Positions 1-7,215 of a stretch of DNA of 35,370 bases are shown here, one piece after another. The stretch is from contig CALIBQ010000079.1 of assembly GCA_938049385.1 (NCBI GenBank), forward strand, positions 1 through 35,370. The letters run 5' to 3'. The DNA comes from an uncultured Anaerolineae bacterium. GTDB lineage: Bacteria > Chloroflexota > Anaerolineae > JACIWP01. The notes under the pieces are model-generated. The model was not told the origin of the DNA. It made no database searches and was given only the letters and a program-made list of their open reading frames with translations. Position 1 is the first letter of the stretch; each line of letters begins with the position of its first letter. The position numbers were made by a program, and so were the translations under genes.

Positions 1-1151
1 ACCAGCCAGCGCGCCGGCGCCCGGAAGAGGTTGAACCCCGGCACCAGGCGGTACAGGATGTAATAGAAGGGGTTATAGCCGCCGAAGGCCAGGAACAGGC
101 CGGCCAGCGCCAGGCCGGCCCCTGCCAGTACGGCCTTGCGAGGCCTGCCGGCCAGGAGGCCCCAGGCGGCCAGCGCCAGCCCGATCCACCCGACGTATGC
201 CGCATATTCGCTGAAGACCATCTCCCCATAGCCAGGGAAGAAAGCGCGCACCAGGAGCTGGAGCTTGAGCGAAAAGGAGACGGCTTCGCGGTAGCTCATT
301 CCGCCGCCGCGGATGGAAAGCGAGGAAAGCTCCAGTGTGGGGAACAACTGGACAGCGCAGAGGGCCAGCGCCGCGCCGGCGGCCAGCCCCAGCGCGGCAA
401 CGCGTCCGGCCAGCCATTTGGCGGCTTGCCGGCTTGCTTGCCACCAACCGGCACGCCCAGCGCGCCAGACCCGCCAGGCCGCATGGCCGGCCGCATCCAA
501 CGCCAGGGCGAACAGGGCGATGTACCACGACTGCGTATGGCCGGCCAGGAAGGCAACCGCCAGCAGGCCGGCCAGGGCCAGCCAGAAGCCGAAGCGCGGC
601 CGGGCCGGCCCTTCCCCCCTGCCCAGTCCCATGGCGCGCTCCAGACATCCCAGCATCCAGGGCAGAAGGGCGGACACGGCAAGCTGGTTAACGTGCTCCG
701 CCTGGGCGCTGAGGAACCCACCCAGGGCGAAGAGCACGCCGGCCGCCCAGGCCCCCGCCCACGCCAGGCCGCGTCCGCGCCCGTACATATAGGCGCCCAG
801 GCCGGCCAGCGCCAGATGAAACAGGATAAAAGCGTTGATGGCATAGGGTGCCGGCAGGCCGATCAACAGTAGGTTCACCGGGTACAGGGTGCCGGCCTGG
901 ATGTTGGCGAACAGCGGCACACCTAGGAACAGATAGGGGTTCCAGAGGGGCAGACGGCCAGCGCGCAGGGCGGCCGATACCGCATCGCGCAAGGGATAGA
1001 AATAGGTGAAGAGGTCCACGCCAACCAGGATGCGGCCGGCGGCCAGACCAGACCAGAACAGCAGGGGCAGGAGGCACAGGCTGAGCGGCCACAGCCAGGA
1101 GACCGCCGCCTGCCGTATCAATCCCTTTGCCTTATACGCGGGTATCCGCAT
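1..1151 (-). CDS. YfhO-like polytopic membrane protein (C-terminus cut by window edge)
   Basis: This frame is open from an ATG at 1151 to the left edge, so the gene is partial at its C-terminus; about 383 residues are visible. The translation begins MRIPAYKAKGLIRQAAV, followed by a hydrophobic segment, then the phrases VGVDLFTYFYPLRDA, PLWNPYLFLGVPLFAN and GHTQSWYIALFALALDAAG, and later GYNPFYYILYRLVPGFN and FRAPARW. This pattern (acidic residue after the first helix, 'PLWNPY', 'GYNPFY..YRLVPGF..FRAP.R') is that of YfhO/GT-C-like bacterial membrane proteins thought to glycosylate surface polymers with lipid-linked sugars. An AAGGGG sequence lies about 9 nt before the ATG. The gap from the upstream GT39-like gene is only 15 nt, so the two are probably cotranscribed. 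The family assignment is confident; the substrate is unknown. Confidence 0.8.
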   Translation of the reverse strand, partial: MRIPAYKAKGLIRQAAVSWLWPLSLCLLPLLFWSGLAAGRILVGVDLFTYFYPLRDAVSAALRAGRLPLWNPYLFLGVPLFANIQAGTLYPVNLLLIGLPAPYAINAFILFHLALAGLGAYMYGRGRGLAWAGAWAAGVLFALGGFLSAQAEHVNQLAVSALLPWMLGCLERAMGLGRGEGPARPRFGFWLALAGLLAVAFLAGHTQSWYIALFALALDAAGHAAWRVWRAGRAGWWQASRQAAKWLAGRVAALGLAAGAALALCAVQLFPTLELSSLSIRGGGMSYREAVSFSLKLQLLVRAFFPGYGEMVFSEYAAYVGWIGLALAAWGLLAGRPRKAVLAGAGLALAGLFLAFGGYNPFYYILYRLVPGFNLFRAPARWL

Positions 1152-1166
1152 CGGTCCGCTTCCCCT

Positions 1167-2726
1167 TCACTCCACGCCCGGCTGGCCGGCAGCTGTCGCG
1201 CCGGCATACAGCTCATAGACCCGAAAGGTTACTTGGCCGTCCGGCCGCACCACATGAAAGCGCTCCTGCAGGGACAAGCCGGCGGCCTTCAGCGCTCCCG
1301 CGACCGGCTCCCACTCCCGGCACATGGGGAACACGATCCAGTGCGGGACGTCCGACCATGCGCGTACCCTCTCCGCTACCTCTTCGGGAGAAGTATACCA
1401 CTGGAAGGCGTACGGCGCGCCGTAGAGGTAGTACAGATAATGCCAGCCCAGCCAGTGATGGTGGATGACAGCGTTCGCCGGCACATGGGCGCGCAGGTAT
1501 TCCGCTACCTGGTCAATGCCCCAATAGGCGCCGTGGTCCCCGCCGGCGGGGTACGCGCCGAGCGCCGCTTGGCCGGCCGGGGAAAGGACCAGCAGGACAA
1601 GCAGGGCCAGCACCCCAAGCGCCGCCGGCAGTCGTACCTGCATCCACCTGCGCGATAGGACGAAGCTGAATGCCCGCCCCACCAGCACGGCGGCCAGCGG
1701 CACCAGGCCCAGCAAATAGCGGTCCCAGGTGTGGAAGCGCACCAGCCAGTGTCCCAGCAGGAAAAGCAGGGAAAAGCCGGCCGTCAGGAGGTCGAAGGCG
1801 GCCTCCGCGGAAAGCCGGCTCTTTCTCCAAGCGCGCAGGTTGTTCCATACCAGCCAGGTCAGCGCCAGGATGGCCAGCACGTTCAGGGCCGGCGATCCCC
1901 AGAAACGCCCCAGCCAGCCGGCCCAGTTCGCCGCCCGTTCTCCCCATTCCGACCAGGGGGCCAGGGACAGTCCACCGTAGCTGATCAAGCTCTGCTCGAA
2001 GTACTCCGGCCGGCGCAGGCGCATCAAATCCCAAACCAGCGCCGGCGCGAAGGCCAGCAGAAAGCCAGCGATCCCCCTTACCCACCATAGACGCAGTACC
2101 TGGCCGATGTCCTTCCCAGCCGCCGGCACGTCCTGCTTGGAGTGAAAGCGCTCCCACCAGATGCCAGCCAGCGCCATCAGCGGCAGGAAGAAGATGCCCT
2201 GCTGTTTGGTGGCGAAGGCCGCGCCGGCCAGGGCGCCGGCCAGCAGTGGCCGGCCGGCGGCCGCGGCGGCTAAGCCGGCGAGCACCCACGCGGTCATCAG
2301 CGGGTCGGTGAACGCGGTGATCGCGAACGAAATATCGAACGGGCTGAAGGCCAGCAGTCCCAGCGCAAGGATCGCCGCCTCCTTTCCGTAGACCCGGCGG
2401 GCGATATGCTCCACCAGCACCAGCGATACCATGCTGGCTGTCAGGCTCGGCAGGCGCGCCGTGAGCTCCGAGGCGCCGAAAAGGCGAAACATAAGGGCCA
2501 GCAGATAGGGGAACGCCGGCGGCTTGTCCACCGGGTAGCCCTCCAGCATGGGGTCAGCGCCGGTGGCAATCTGCAGTCCCCAGTAAGCGTAGAGGGCTTC
2601 GTCAGGATGAAAGCGGTTGGCAGTGAGGGGATGCAGGCGCAGGAGCAGGCCGGCCGTCAGAAGGACACCGCATATCAGGCGGTATGCCGGGGCCTTCCAG
2701 CTTACAGAAATGCTGTGCGCGCACAT
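1167..2726 (-). CDS. GT39 / ArnT-like membrane glycosyltransferase
   Basis: A 519-residue polytopic protein resembling the PMT_2 / dolichyl-phosphate-mannose-protein mannosyltransferase group (GT-C fold). After the first helix comes RFHPDEALYAYW with the acidic pair D42-E43 expected in the first extracellular loop of this family. The phrase DKPPAFPYLLAL, conserved in PMT_2 proteins, follows near residue 67. About ten hydrophobic helices occupy residues 130-410, and the C-terminal 100 residues form a soluble domain. It would transfer a sugar from a polyprenyl-phosphate donor onto an extracytoplasmic acceptor. Its partner is probably the GT2 enzyme encoded 17 nt upstream, which could make the lipid-linked donor, with the YfhO-like gene 15 nt downstream. 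Donor and acceptor cannot be read from the sequence. Confidence 0.85.
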   Translation of the reverse strand: MCAHSISVSWKAPAYRLICGVLLTAGLLLRLHPLTANRFHPDEALYAYWGLQIATGADPMLEGYPVDKPPAFPYLLALMFRLFGASELTARLPSLTASMVSLVLVEHIARRVYGKEAAILALGLLAFSPFDISFAITAFTDPLMTAWVLAGLAAAAAGRPLLAGALAGAAFATKQQGIFFLPLMALAGIWWERFHSKQDVPAAGKDIGQVLRLWWVRGIAGFLLAFAPALVWDLMRLRRPEYFEQSLISYGGLSLAPWSEWGERAANWAGWLGRFWGSPALNVLAILALTWLVWNNLRAWRKSRLSAEAAFDLLTAGFSLLFLLGHWLVRFHTWDRYLLGLVPLAAVLVGRAFSFVLSRRWMQVRLPAALGVLALLVLLVLSPAGQAALGAYPAGGDHGAYWGIDQVAEYLRAHVPANAVIHHHWLGWHYLYYLYGAPYAFQWYTSPEEVAERVRAWSDVPHWIVFPMCREWEPVAGALKAAGLSLQERFHVVRPDGQVTFRVYELYAGATAAGQPGVE

Positions 2727-2743
2727 AGGGCCTCGCGGCCGGC

Positions 2744-3436
2744 TCAGTCCACAAGGCGGTATTTCAGCAGGGTCCAGATAGCGATGAAGGCGTCTCTGCC
2801 CTTAATCTTCTTGCCCTCGTGATATTCGCGGCCGGCGTAGCTGATGGGCACCTCGTAAATGCGGTGGCCGCGCTTCAGCACTTTGGCGGTGATCTCCGGC
2901 TCCAGCTCAAAGCCGCGAGCGTGCAGGGGGATGGAGCGGATGACATCAGTGGCGAAGAGCTTGTAACAGGTTTCCATATCGCTCAATATGGTGTCATAGA
3001 GGATATTGGTGACGAAGGTGAGGAACTTGTTCGCCACCATATGCCAGAACATCATGGCGCGCCGCGGCCCACCCAGGAAGCGCGAGCCGTAGACCACTTT
3101 GGCCTTACCCTCGAAAAAGGGCTGGAGCATGATGTGATAATCGCGGGGGTCGTATTCCAGGTCAGCATCCTGGATGATGACGGCATCGCCGGTGACGTGC
3201 TGAAGGGCGGTGCGCACAGCGGCCCCTTTGCCCATATTGCGCTCGTGGTAGTAGACCTGCACGTCGGGCAACTGCGCCAGCTTCTCCTCCACCTGCCGGC
3301 TTCCGTCGGTTGAGCCGTCGTCCACGATGATAATCTCTTTATTGATGTTCACGGCGCGCACCCGCTGGACGATTTCTTCCAGCGTGCGGACCTCATTGTA
3401 TACGGGTATCACTACCGAGAGTTTGAATTCGGACAT
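2744..3436 (-). CDS. Family 2 glycosyltransferase, DPM1-like
   Basis: A 230-residue cytosolic GT2 enzyme. It opens with LSVVIPVYNE and carries DDGSTDGS (about 39-46) and DADLEYDP (about 90-97), the nucleotide-sugar and metal-binding motifs of GT-A folds, then GSRF. It has the length of the soluble dolichyl-phosphate mannose synthase-like group, without C-terminal membrane helices. It probably charges polyprenyl phosphate with a sugar (inference) for the GT39-like enzyme downstream. An in-frame ATG at 3454 would add six residues. The ATG at 3436 is preferred because AGGGGA stands 6 nt before it, and the sequence from MSEFKLS matches the usual family start. A promoter lies at 3481-3509, which makes this the first gene of the three-gene operon. 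Confidence 0.9.
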   Translation of the reverse strand: MSEFKLSVVIPVYNEVRTLEEIVQRVRAVNINKEIIIVDDGSTDGSRQVEEKLAQLPDVQVYYHERNMGKGAAVRTALQHVTGDAVIIQDADLEYDPRDYHIMLQPFFEGKAKVVYGSRFLGGPRRAMMFWHMVANKFLTFVTNILYDTILSDMETCYKLFATDVIRSIPLHARGFELEPEITAKVLKRGHRIYEVPISYAGREYHEGKKIKGRDAFIAIWTLLKYRLVD

Positions 3437-3480
3437 TGGCCGTCCCCTATCCATGACAGCATGCGCTTGATGATAGGGCG

Positions 3481-3509
3481 ATTATAACGGAGCCTTCCCC
3501 AGCCGGCAA
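3481..3509 (-). promoter_or_regulatory. Sigma-70-type promoter of the glycosyltransferase operon
   Basis: On the minus strand TTGCCG (3504-3509) and TATAAT (3481-3486) are separated by 17 bp. The expected transcription start is near 3474, about 38 nt before the GT2 start codon at 3436. The -10 is a perfect match to consensus and the -35 matches four of six bases. Confidence 0.7.
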
Positions 3510-3537
3510 ATGTCCGAGGGCAGGGCGTGAAGACGTC

Positions 3538-3571
3538 GGGGCGACTTGGCGACTCGTGGAGTCGCCCCTAC
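3538..3571. repeat. GTAGGGGCG-type hairpin at the 3' end of the lipoprotein gene
   Basis: GGGGCGAC (3538-3545) pairs with GTCGCCCC (3561-3568), and the outer edge includes the lipoprotein gene's stop codon. It starts with the same GTAGGGGCG word, read on the minus strand, as the terminator palindrome at 32154-32181 and the repeat inside the RAYT gene at 4947. No T-run follows on the minus strand, so it is more likely a dispersed palindrome or transcript-end stabiliser than a strict intrinsic terminator. Confidence 0.6.
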
Positions 3572-4170
3572 GGCGCGGCTTGTTCCACGATTTGCTCGGG
3601 GGAGCGCACCTCAATCTGGGCCACACCTTGATACAGCTCGATGTGACCGGAAACGCAGATAGTCTTCTGGTAATACATGTGCTCCGGCGGCTGTGGGAAA
3701 TTATCCCGATAGCGCCCCCAGATGATAACGTTGAGACGCTGTGGGTCGGGATACGGCAGGCCGATGTCCAGAAACGTGGGACTGCCGCCGGTCTTTTTGG
3801 CGAAATAAGTGCGCACCACTGGCCCGCAGGCTGTGCCTTCCTCGCCGGCGAAGAGGCCGGCCATCTCCCACGGGATGGGTGTCGGGGCCGCCGGCGTCGG
3901 GGTCTCGGTCTCGGTCGGGGTGGCGCTGGCGGTGGACGTGACAGTAGGGGTCGCCGTCACCGAGGCAGTGGGCATGAGGGTGGCTGTAGCAGTCGAGGTG
4001 GCGGTAGCGGTTGGAGCGGGTGTCCATGTCGCAGTAGGACTAGGGGGCGCCGGCGTGGCACTGGGCAGGACAGCGGCGGGGGTGGATGCGGCCGGCGGTG
4101 GGTCTGCTGTGGTTAGGCTTGTGCATCCTACCAGCAGAAGCAATAGTATCAGGGCCCAGAGTTTGCGCAT
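3568..4170 (-). CDS. Lipoprotein with Thr/Pro/Ala linker and OB-fold-like domain
   Basis: A 200-residue protein. Residues 1-16 form a lipoprotein signal ending in LLVGC, with Cys16 as the predicted lipidated residue. Residues about 17-105 are a low-complexity Ala/Thr/Pro linker of the type that spans a cell wall. The C-terminal domain (about 110-200) contains VIIWGRYRDNF, then KTICVSGHIELYQGVAQIEV and RSPEQI. The 'TICVSG.I..Y.G..QI.VRSPEQI' pattern is that of small OB-fold (tRNA_anti-like) domains found beside nucleases and in secreted proteins. A longer reading to 4605 exists in this frame but runs antisense through the PadR gene; the ATG at 4170, preceded by GGGAG and starting a clean signal peptide, is preferred. 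Function is unknown; extracellular nucleic-acid binding is only a possibility. Confidence 0.8.
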   Translation of the reverse strand: MRKLWALILLLLLVGCTSLTTADPPPAASTPAAVLPSATPAPPSPTATWTPAPTATATSTATATLMPTASVTATPTVTSTASATPTETETPTPAAPTPIPWEMAGLFAGEEGTACGPVVRTYFAKKTGGSPTFLDIGLPYPDPQRLNVIIWGRYRDNFPQPPEHMYYQKTICVSGHIELYQGVAQIEVRSPEQIVEQAAP

Positions 4171-4223
4171 GCGGCGTGCTCCCAAGCGTGATCGGCCCCG
4201 GCGGTGCGGGTGAGACAACAGAA

Positions 4224-4631
4224 CTACGTTTCGGCAGATTCCCCCACATGTGCTTCGTAGGCGTCCAGGAAGCGGCGCAGGACCGCCTCCGTGGCGCGCA
4301 GTTCTTCCACCCAGGAACGCAGATAATCCTCGCCGGCCGGTGTGATGCGGTACACGCGGCGGGGCGGGCCGCCAGCATGTTCGATGTCCCAATAGGACGT
4401 GACCATGCCCATGTCTTCCAGGTCCCGCAGGATGCGGTAAATGCCGCTCAGGTCCACGGGGTAATCGCCCAGGCCCAGTCGGCGCAGGCCCTCTGCAAGG
4501 CCGTAGCCGTGATTGGGTCCTTGGTGCAGGAGGAGCAAGAGCGCCGGCTCGATGAAGCGCCGGATGCGTCGGGGACGAATGCCGCCGGGGAACGGCCCGC
4601 CCCACGGACCATGACAGCCTCTTTCATGCAT
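4224..4631 (-). CDS. PadR-family transcriptional regulator
   Basis: A 135-residue winged-helix protein. The phrases ALLLLLHQGPNHGYGLAEGL, LSGIYRILRDLEDMGMV and GPPRRVYRITPAGEDYL are the recognition-helix and wing sequences of PadR regulators, followed by a short C-terminal helical part (residues 100-135) for dimerisation. The N-terminal 25 residues (His/Gly/Pro/Arg-rich) are unlike the family core. AAGGA stands about 8 nt before the ATG at 4631, and a good promoter lies 46-73 bp upstream. The lipoprotein gene follows 53 nt downstream and may be cotranscribed. PadR proteins usually repress neighbouring transporter or stress genes; the ligand and targets here are unknown. Confidence 0.88.
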   Translation of the reverse strand: MHERGCHGPWGGPFPGGIRPRRIRRFIEPALLLLLHQGPNHGYGLAEGLRRLGLGDYPVDLSGIYRILRDLEDMGMVTSYWDIEHAGGPPRRVYRITPAGEDYLRSWVEELRATEAVLRRFLDAYEAHVGESAET

Positions 4632-4676
4632 GCCGCGTATCCTTGTTTCGTCATAATCGCGGGTCCGACGCCGGCC

Positions 4677-4704
4677 ATTATAGAGCCGGCCGGCGAAAAG
4701 TCAA
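4677..4704 (-). promoter_or_regulatory. Sigma-70-type promoter of padR-like gene
   Basis: On the minus strand TTGACT (4699-4704) and TATAAT (4677-4682) are separated by 16 bp, with an expected start near 4670, about 39 nt before the PadR start codon. The spacer is GCCGGC-rich, and the motif AGCCGGCCGGCGA occurs twice as a direct repeat here (from about 4684 and 4704), which could serve as a regulator site. Confidence 0.65.
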
Positions 4705-4732
4705 GCCGGCCGGCGAGCTTCGCTCCGCACCT

Positions 4733-5269
4733 TCACGGCATATGCCAGCGATCTTCCTGCCAACGCGTAGGGTTGGTCAGGATGTAGTTCCTGATGTGTT
4801 CCAGTGCACGTTCATTCCGGATAATATGGTCCCAATAGCTCCTCTGCCACACAGGGACCCCAGGCGTCCCACGTGCGGCGTTGATACGCCGGGCGGAAAA
4901 CGTTTTCAATTGCCGCACGATTTCCGGCAGGCCGTGGGGGCGCGTAGTAGGGGCGGGTTCAGAACCCGCGTCTACAGAACCCGCCCTTACAGAACCCGCA
5001 TCCACAATAAAAATAATGCCGTGGACATGATTCGGCATTACCACGAACGCATCCAATTGGATGTTGGGGACATGATTGGGCAAGTCATGCCAGGTGAATT
5101 CCACCAGCCGGCCAAAGTGGTTCAGATGCATTTCCCCGCCGACGACCCGGCCGAACAGGCACTGGCGGTCCGCGGTGCAAAGGGTGACGAAATACGCCCC
5201 GGGCAGGGAATAGTCATACCCTTGCAAACGTAATGAGCGGCGGTGATGCTTCCCGGGCTCAGAGGACAT
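4733..5269 (-). CDS. REP-associated tyrosine transposase (RAYT, IS200-like Y1 HUH)
   Basis: A 178-residue protein of the Y1-transposase-like family. It starts with the typical RAYT phrases RRSLRLQGYDYS and GAYFVTLCTADRQCLFG and carries VVMPNHVHGIIFI, which contains the HUH metal-binding motif (His-Val-His). YWDHIIRNERALEHIRNYI near the C-terminus is the helix that carries the catalytic tyrosine in this family. These enzymes mobilise short palindromic (REP/BIME-like) repeats by single-strand chemistry. Residues about 89-103 are three 5-residue repeats (V-D/R-A-G-S) encoded by an inserted palindromic repeat (see 4947-5005), placed directly after the HUH strand; they look like a surface loop that tolerates insertion. 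The start at ATG 5269 gives the normal N-terminus. Confidence 0.88.
   Translation of the reverse strand: MSSEPGKHHRRSLRLQGYDYSLPGAYFVTLCTADRQCLFGRVVGGEMHLNHFGRLVEFTWHDLPNHVPNIQLDAFVVMPNHVHGIIFIVDAGSVRAGSVDAGSEPAPTTRPHGLPEIVRQLKTFSARRINAARGTPGVPVWQRSYWDHIIRNERALEHIRNYILTNPTRWQEDRWHMP
4947..5005. repeat. Palindromic repeat plus three 15-bp tandem units inside the RAYT gene
   Basis: GTAGGGGCGGGTTC (4947-4960) faces GAACCCGCGTCTAC (4962-4975), an imperfect palindrome with a one-base centre and 12 of 14 pairs. The right arm is then repeated: three 15-nt units starting AGAACCCGC occupy 4961-4975, 4976-4990 and 4991-5005. The unit length is a multiple of three, so the reading frame of the transposase is kept. 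Confidence 0.85.
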
Positions 5270-5307
5270 AAATGGGTCTATCCCTCCGGTGCTCCGCCGG
5301 CCAGGAA

Positions 5308-6201
5308 TTATCCCTTGACCGCGCCGACGGTGATGCCTTTGACGAAATAGTCCTGGAACAAGAGGAAGATGACCAGCATGGGGATAAAGGCCAGGGTGGC
5401 GCCGGCCATTCCCACGCCGATGTCTATCGTCGCCCAGCCGGCGACCAGCTTTGACACCCCGACCGGCAGGGTCAGCATGGTCTGTTTGTTGGTCACCACC
5501 AACTGCCAGATATAGTCGTTCCAGCCGAACATAAAGGCGAAGATGGCCAGCGCGCCCACTGCCGGCTTGGTCAGCGGCAGGACTACATGCCAGAACACGC
5601 CGAACTCCGACGCGCCGTCAATCTTGGCGGCATCCAGCAGATCATTCGGGATGCCCTGCATGAACTGCTTAACCAGGAAAATGCCGAACGGGTAAGCGGC
5701 ATATGGGATGATCAGCGCGAAGTAAGTGTCGAACCACTTCAGGTCGCGCATCATGATGAACAGGGGGATCAGGGAAATCTGCTTGGGGAGCATCATGGTC
5801 AACAGCAGGAGCCAGAACAGGAGATTCTGGCCCGGGAAGCGTTTCTTGCCGAAGGCATAGCCGGCGAGCGTGCTGGTGATGACCCCCAGCAGTGCCACCC
5901 CGGACGCGGCGATGAACGAGTTCAACAGCCAGCGCAGGGTTGGCATGCCGGCCAGCAGTCTCTCCCAATTTTTCAGGGTCGGATGGGTGGGAAACAGCTC
6001 AGGCGGGTACGCGATGGCATCGTGCTGGACCTTGAACGAGCCGGTGATCATCCAGTAGATGGGCATAAGGGAGAGCAGTGAACCCACAATGACCACTAGC
6101 ACAGCCAGCCACCAAAGCAGGCGGGTCAGGCGTGCGCTCCAGACGGCTTTCTGCAGTTGCAGGCGTTCGGCCTTGGCCTGGGAGACGGTGAAATCTGCCA
6201 T
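5308..6201 (-). CDS. Carbohydrate ABC transporter permease (MalG-like)
   Basis: A 297-residue inner-membrane permease of the binding-protein-dependent sugar importers. After a cytoplasmic N-terminus, the first helix ends in LMPIYWMITGSFK, a hallmark of MalG-type permeases, and about six helices are predicted in all. The EAA loop that contacts the ATPase reads DAAKIDGASEFGVFWHVVLP near residues 190-210. The ATG at 6201 lies 1 bp after the stop codon of the MalF-like gene, so translation is probably coupled. No ATPase gene is present; importers of this class often share one encoded elsewhere. The substrate is probably an oligosaccharide or sugar derivative. Confidence 0.92.
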   Translation of the reverse strand: MADFTVSQAKAERLQLQKAVWSARLTRLLWWLAVLVVIVGSLLSLMPIYWMITGSFKVQHDAIAYPPELFPTHPTLKNWERLLAGMPTLRWLLNSFIAASGVALLGVITSTLAGYAFGKKRFPGQNLLFWLLLLTMMLPKQISLIPLFIMMRDLKWFDTYFALIIPYAAYPFGIFLVKQFMQGIPNDLLDAAKIDGASEFGVFWHVVLPLTKPAVGALAIFAFMFGWNDYIWQLVVTNKQTMLTLPVGVSKLVAGWATIDIGVGMAGATLAFIPMLVIFLLFQDYFVKGITVGAVKG

Positions 6202-6202
6202 A

Positions 6203-7141
6203 TCAGTACTCTACCTCCTGCCCCAGGAGCTTGAACTGGAAGTAGGCGATGGAGCCGACGATAATCAGCAGTACCACACCCATCGCCGCGCCGTAGCCGT
6301 ACTTGTAGAACACGAAGGCGTTCTCGTAAATGCGGTAGACGATGGTCTGCGTGGCGTTGGCCGGCCCGCCCAGGGTCATCAACAACACCACCACGAAGAC
6401 TTGGAACACGTTGATGGTGGTGGTCACCAGGACGAACAAAGTGGTGGGCTGGAGCAGGGGCAGGGTGATCTTCCAGAATATCTGCCAGCCGCTGGCGCCG
6501 TCAATCTTGGCGGCGTCGTACAGCTCTTCCGAAATGTTCCCCAGCGCGGCCAGGAACAGGATGAGCGGCTGTCCGATGCTCCAGCTTATGACCACCATGG
6601 CCAAGGACAGCAGGGCGGTTTCCGTCTGCGCCAGCCAGCCGATCTTGGGGATGCCCAGCAGTTGATAGAAGCCTACCGCTTCCAATAGGTAGTTCAGCAG
6701 GCCGAAGTCGCGGTTGAAAATCCATATCCAGACCATGGCTAGGACCACGCCGCCGGAGACGACGGGCATATAGAAGGACATGCGCACAAAGGACTGCGCG
6801 GCGCGCGGCAGGGGATAGACAATCACTGCCAGAAAGATGGAAATGACCACCACTACCGGCACTACGATAAGCACGAATAAGAAGGTGTTTTTTAGGGCGA
6901 TGATGAAGACGTCGTCGCGGGTGAACAGGCGCACAAAATTGTCAAAGCCGATGAAGCGCCATTTGGCCTTGTTCACCCCGGCCTCGTAAAAGCTCAGGCG
7001 CAGGCCGTTCAGGAGCGGATACAGCACAAAGACGATAAAGGGGATATACGCCGGCAGGATGAACAGATAGGCGGCGCGCGCCTCCCAGATTTTCTGCCAC
7101 CAGGTGCGCCGGCGCTCCGGATAAGCGGCCGAAACGGTCAT
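6203..7141 (-). CDS. Carbohydrate ABC transporter permease (MalF-like)
   Basis: A 312-residue permease that pairs with the MalG-like protein encoded downstream. It starts with an Arg-rich cytoplasmic segment, then YLFILPAYIPFIVFVLYPLL and the typical 'LRLSFYEAG....FIGFDNFVRLF' phrase of MalF/UgpA-type permeases. The EAA loop is ELYDAAKIDGASGWQIFWKI. GGAGG lies 4 nt before the ATG at 7141. A strong hairpin (7167-7200) separates it from the binding-protein gene upstream, a common device to make more binding protein than permease. Confidence 0.92.
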   Translation of the reverse strand: MTVSAAYPERRRTWWQKIWEARAAYLFILPAYIPFIVFVLYPLLNGLRLSFYEAGVNKAKWRFIGFDNFVRLFTRDDVFIIALKNTFLFVLIVVPVVVVISIFLAVIVYPLPRAAQSFVRMSFYMPVVSGGVVLAMVWIWIFNRDFGLLNYLLEAVGFYQLLGIPKIGWLAQTETALLSLAMVVISWSIGQPLILFLAALGNISEELYDAAKIDGASGWQIFWKITLPLLQPTTLFVLVTTTINVFQVFVVVLLMTLGGPANATQTIVYRIYENAFVFYKYGYGAAMGVVLLIIVGSIAYFQFKLLGQEVEY

Positions 7142-7166
7142 CTCGCCTCCTACACATGTAACAGAG

Positions 7167-7200
7167 ATGGTTCTGGGGGCGTCCCCGCCCCCAGAACCAT
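7167..7200. promoter_or_regulatory. Perfect 15-bp hairpin between binding-protein and permease genes
   Basis: ATGGTTCTGGGGGCG (7167-7181) and CGCCCCCAGAACCAT (7186-7200) are exact inverse complements around a 4-nt loop. It sits in the 74-bp gap between the binding-protein stop and the permease start. With no T-run it is likely a transcript-stabilising or partial-stop element, as in other sugar importer operons where the binding protein is needed in excess. Confidence 0.8.
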
Positions 7201-7215
7201 AGTGAGCGTGGGCCC

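Noticed and set aside
73-1092. Three overlapping complete minus-strand frames at the left edge
   Set aside because: Their products are Arg/Gly/Pro-rich. The frame that runs off the window edge gives a clear YfhO-like membrane protein and is the real gene.
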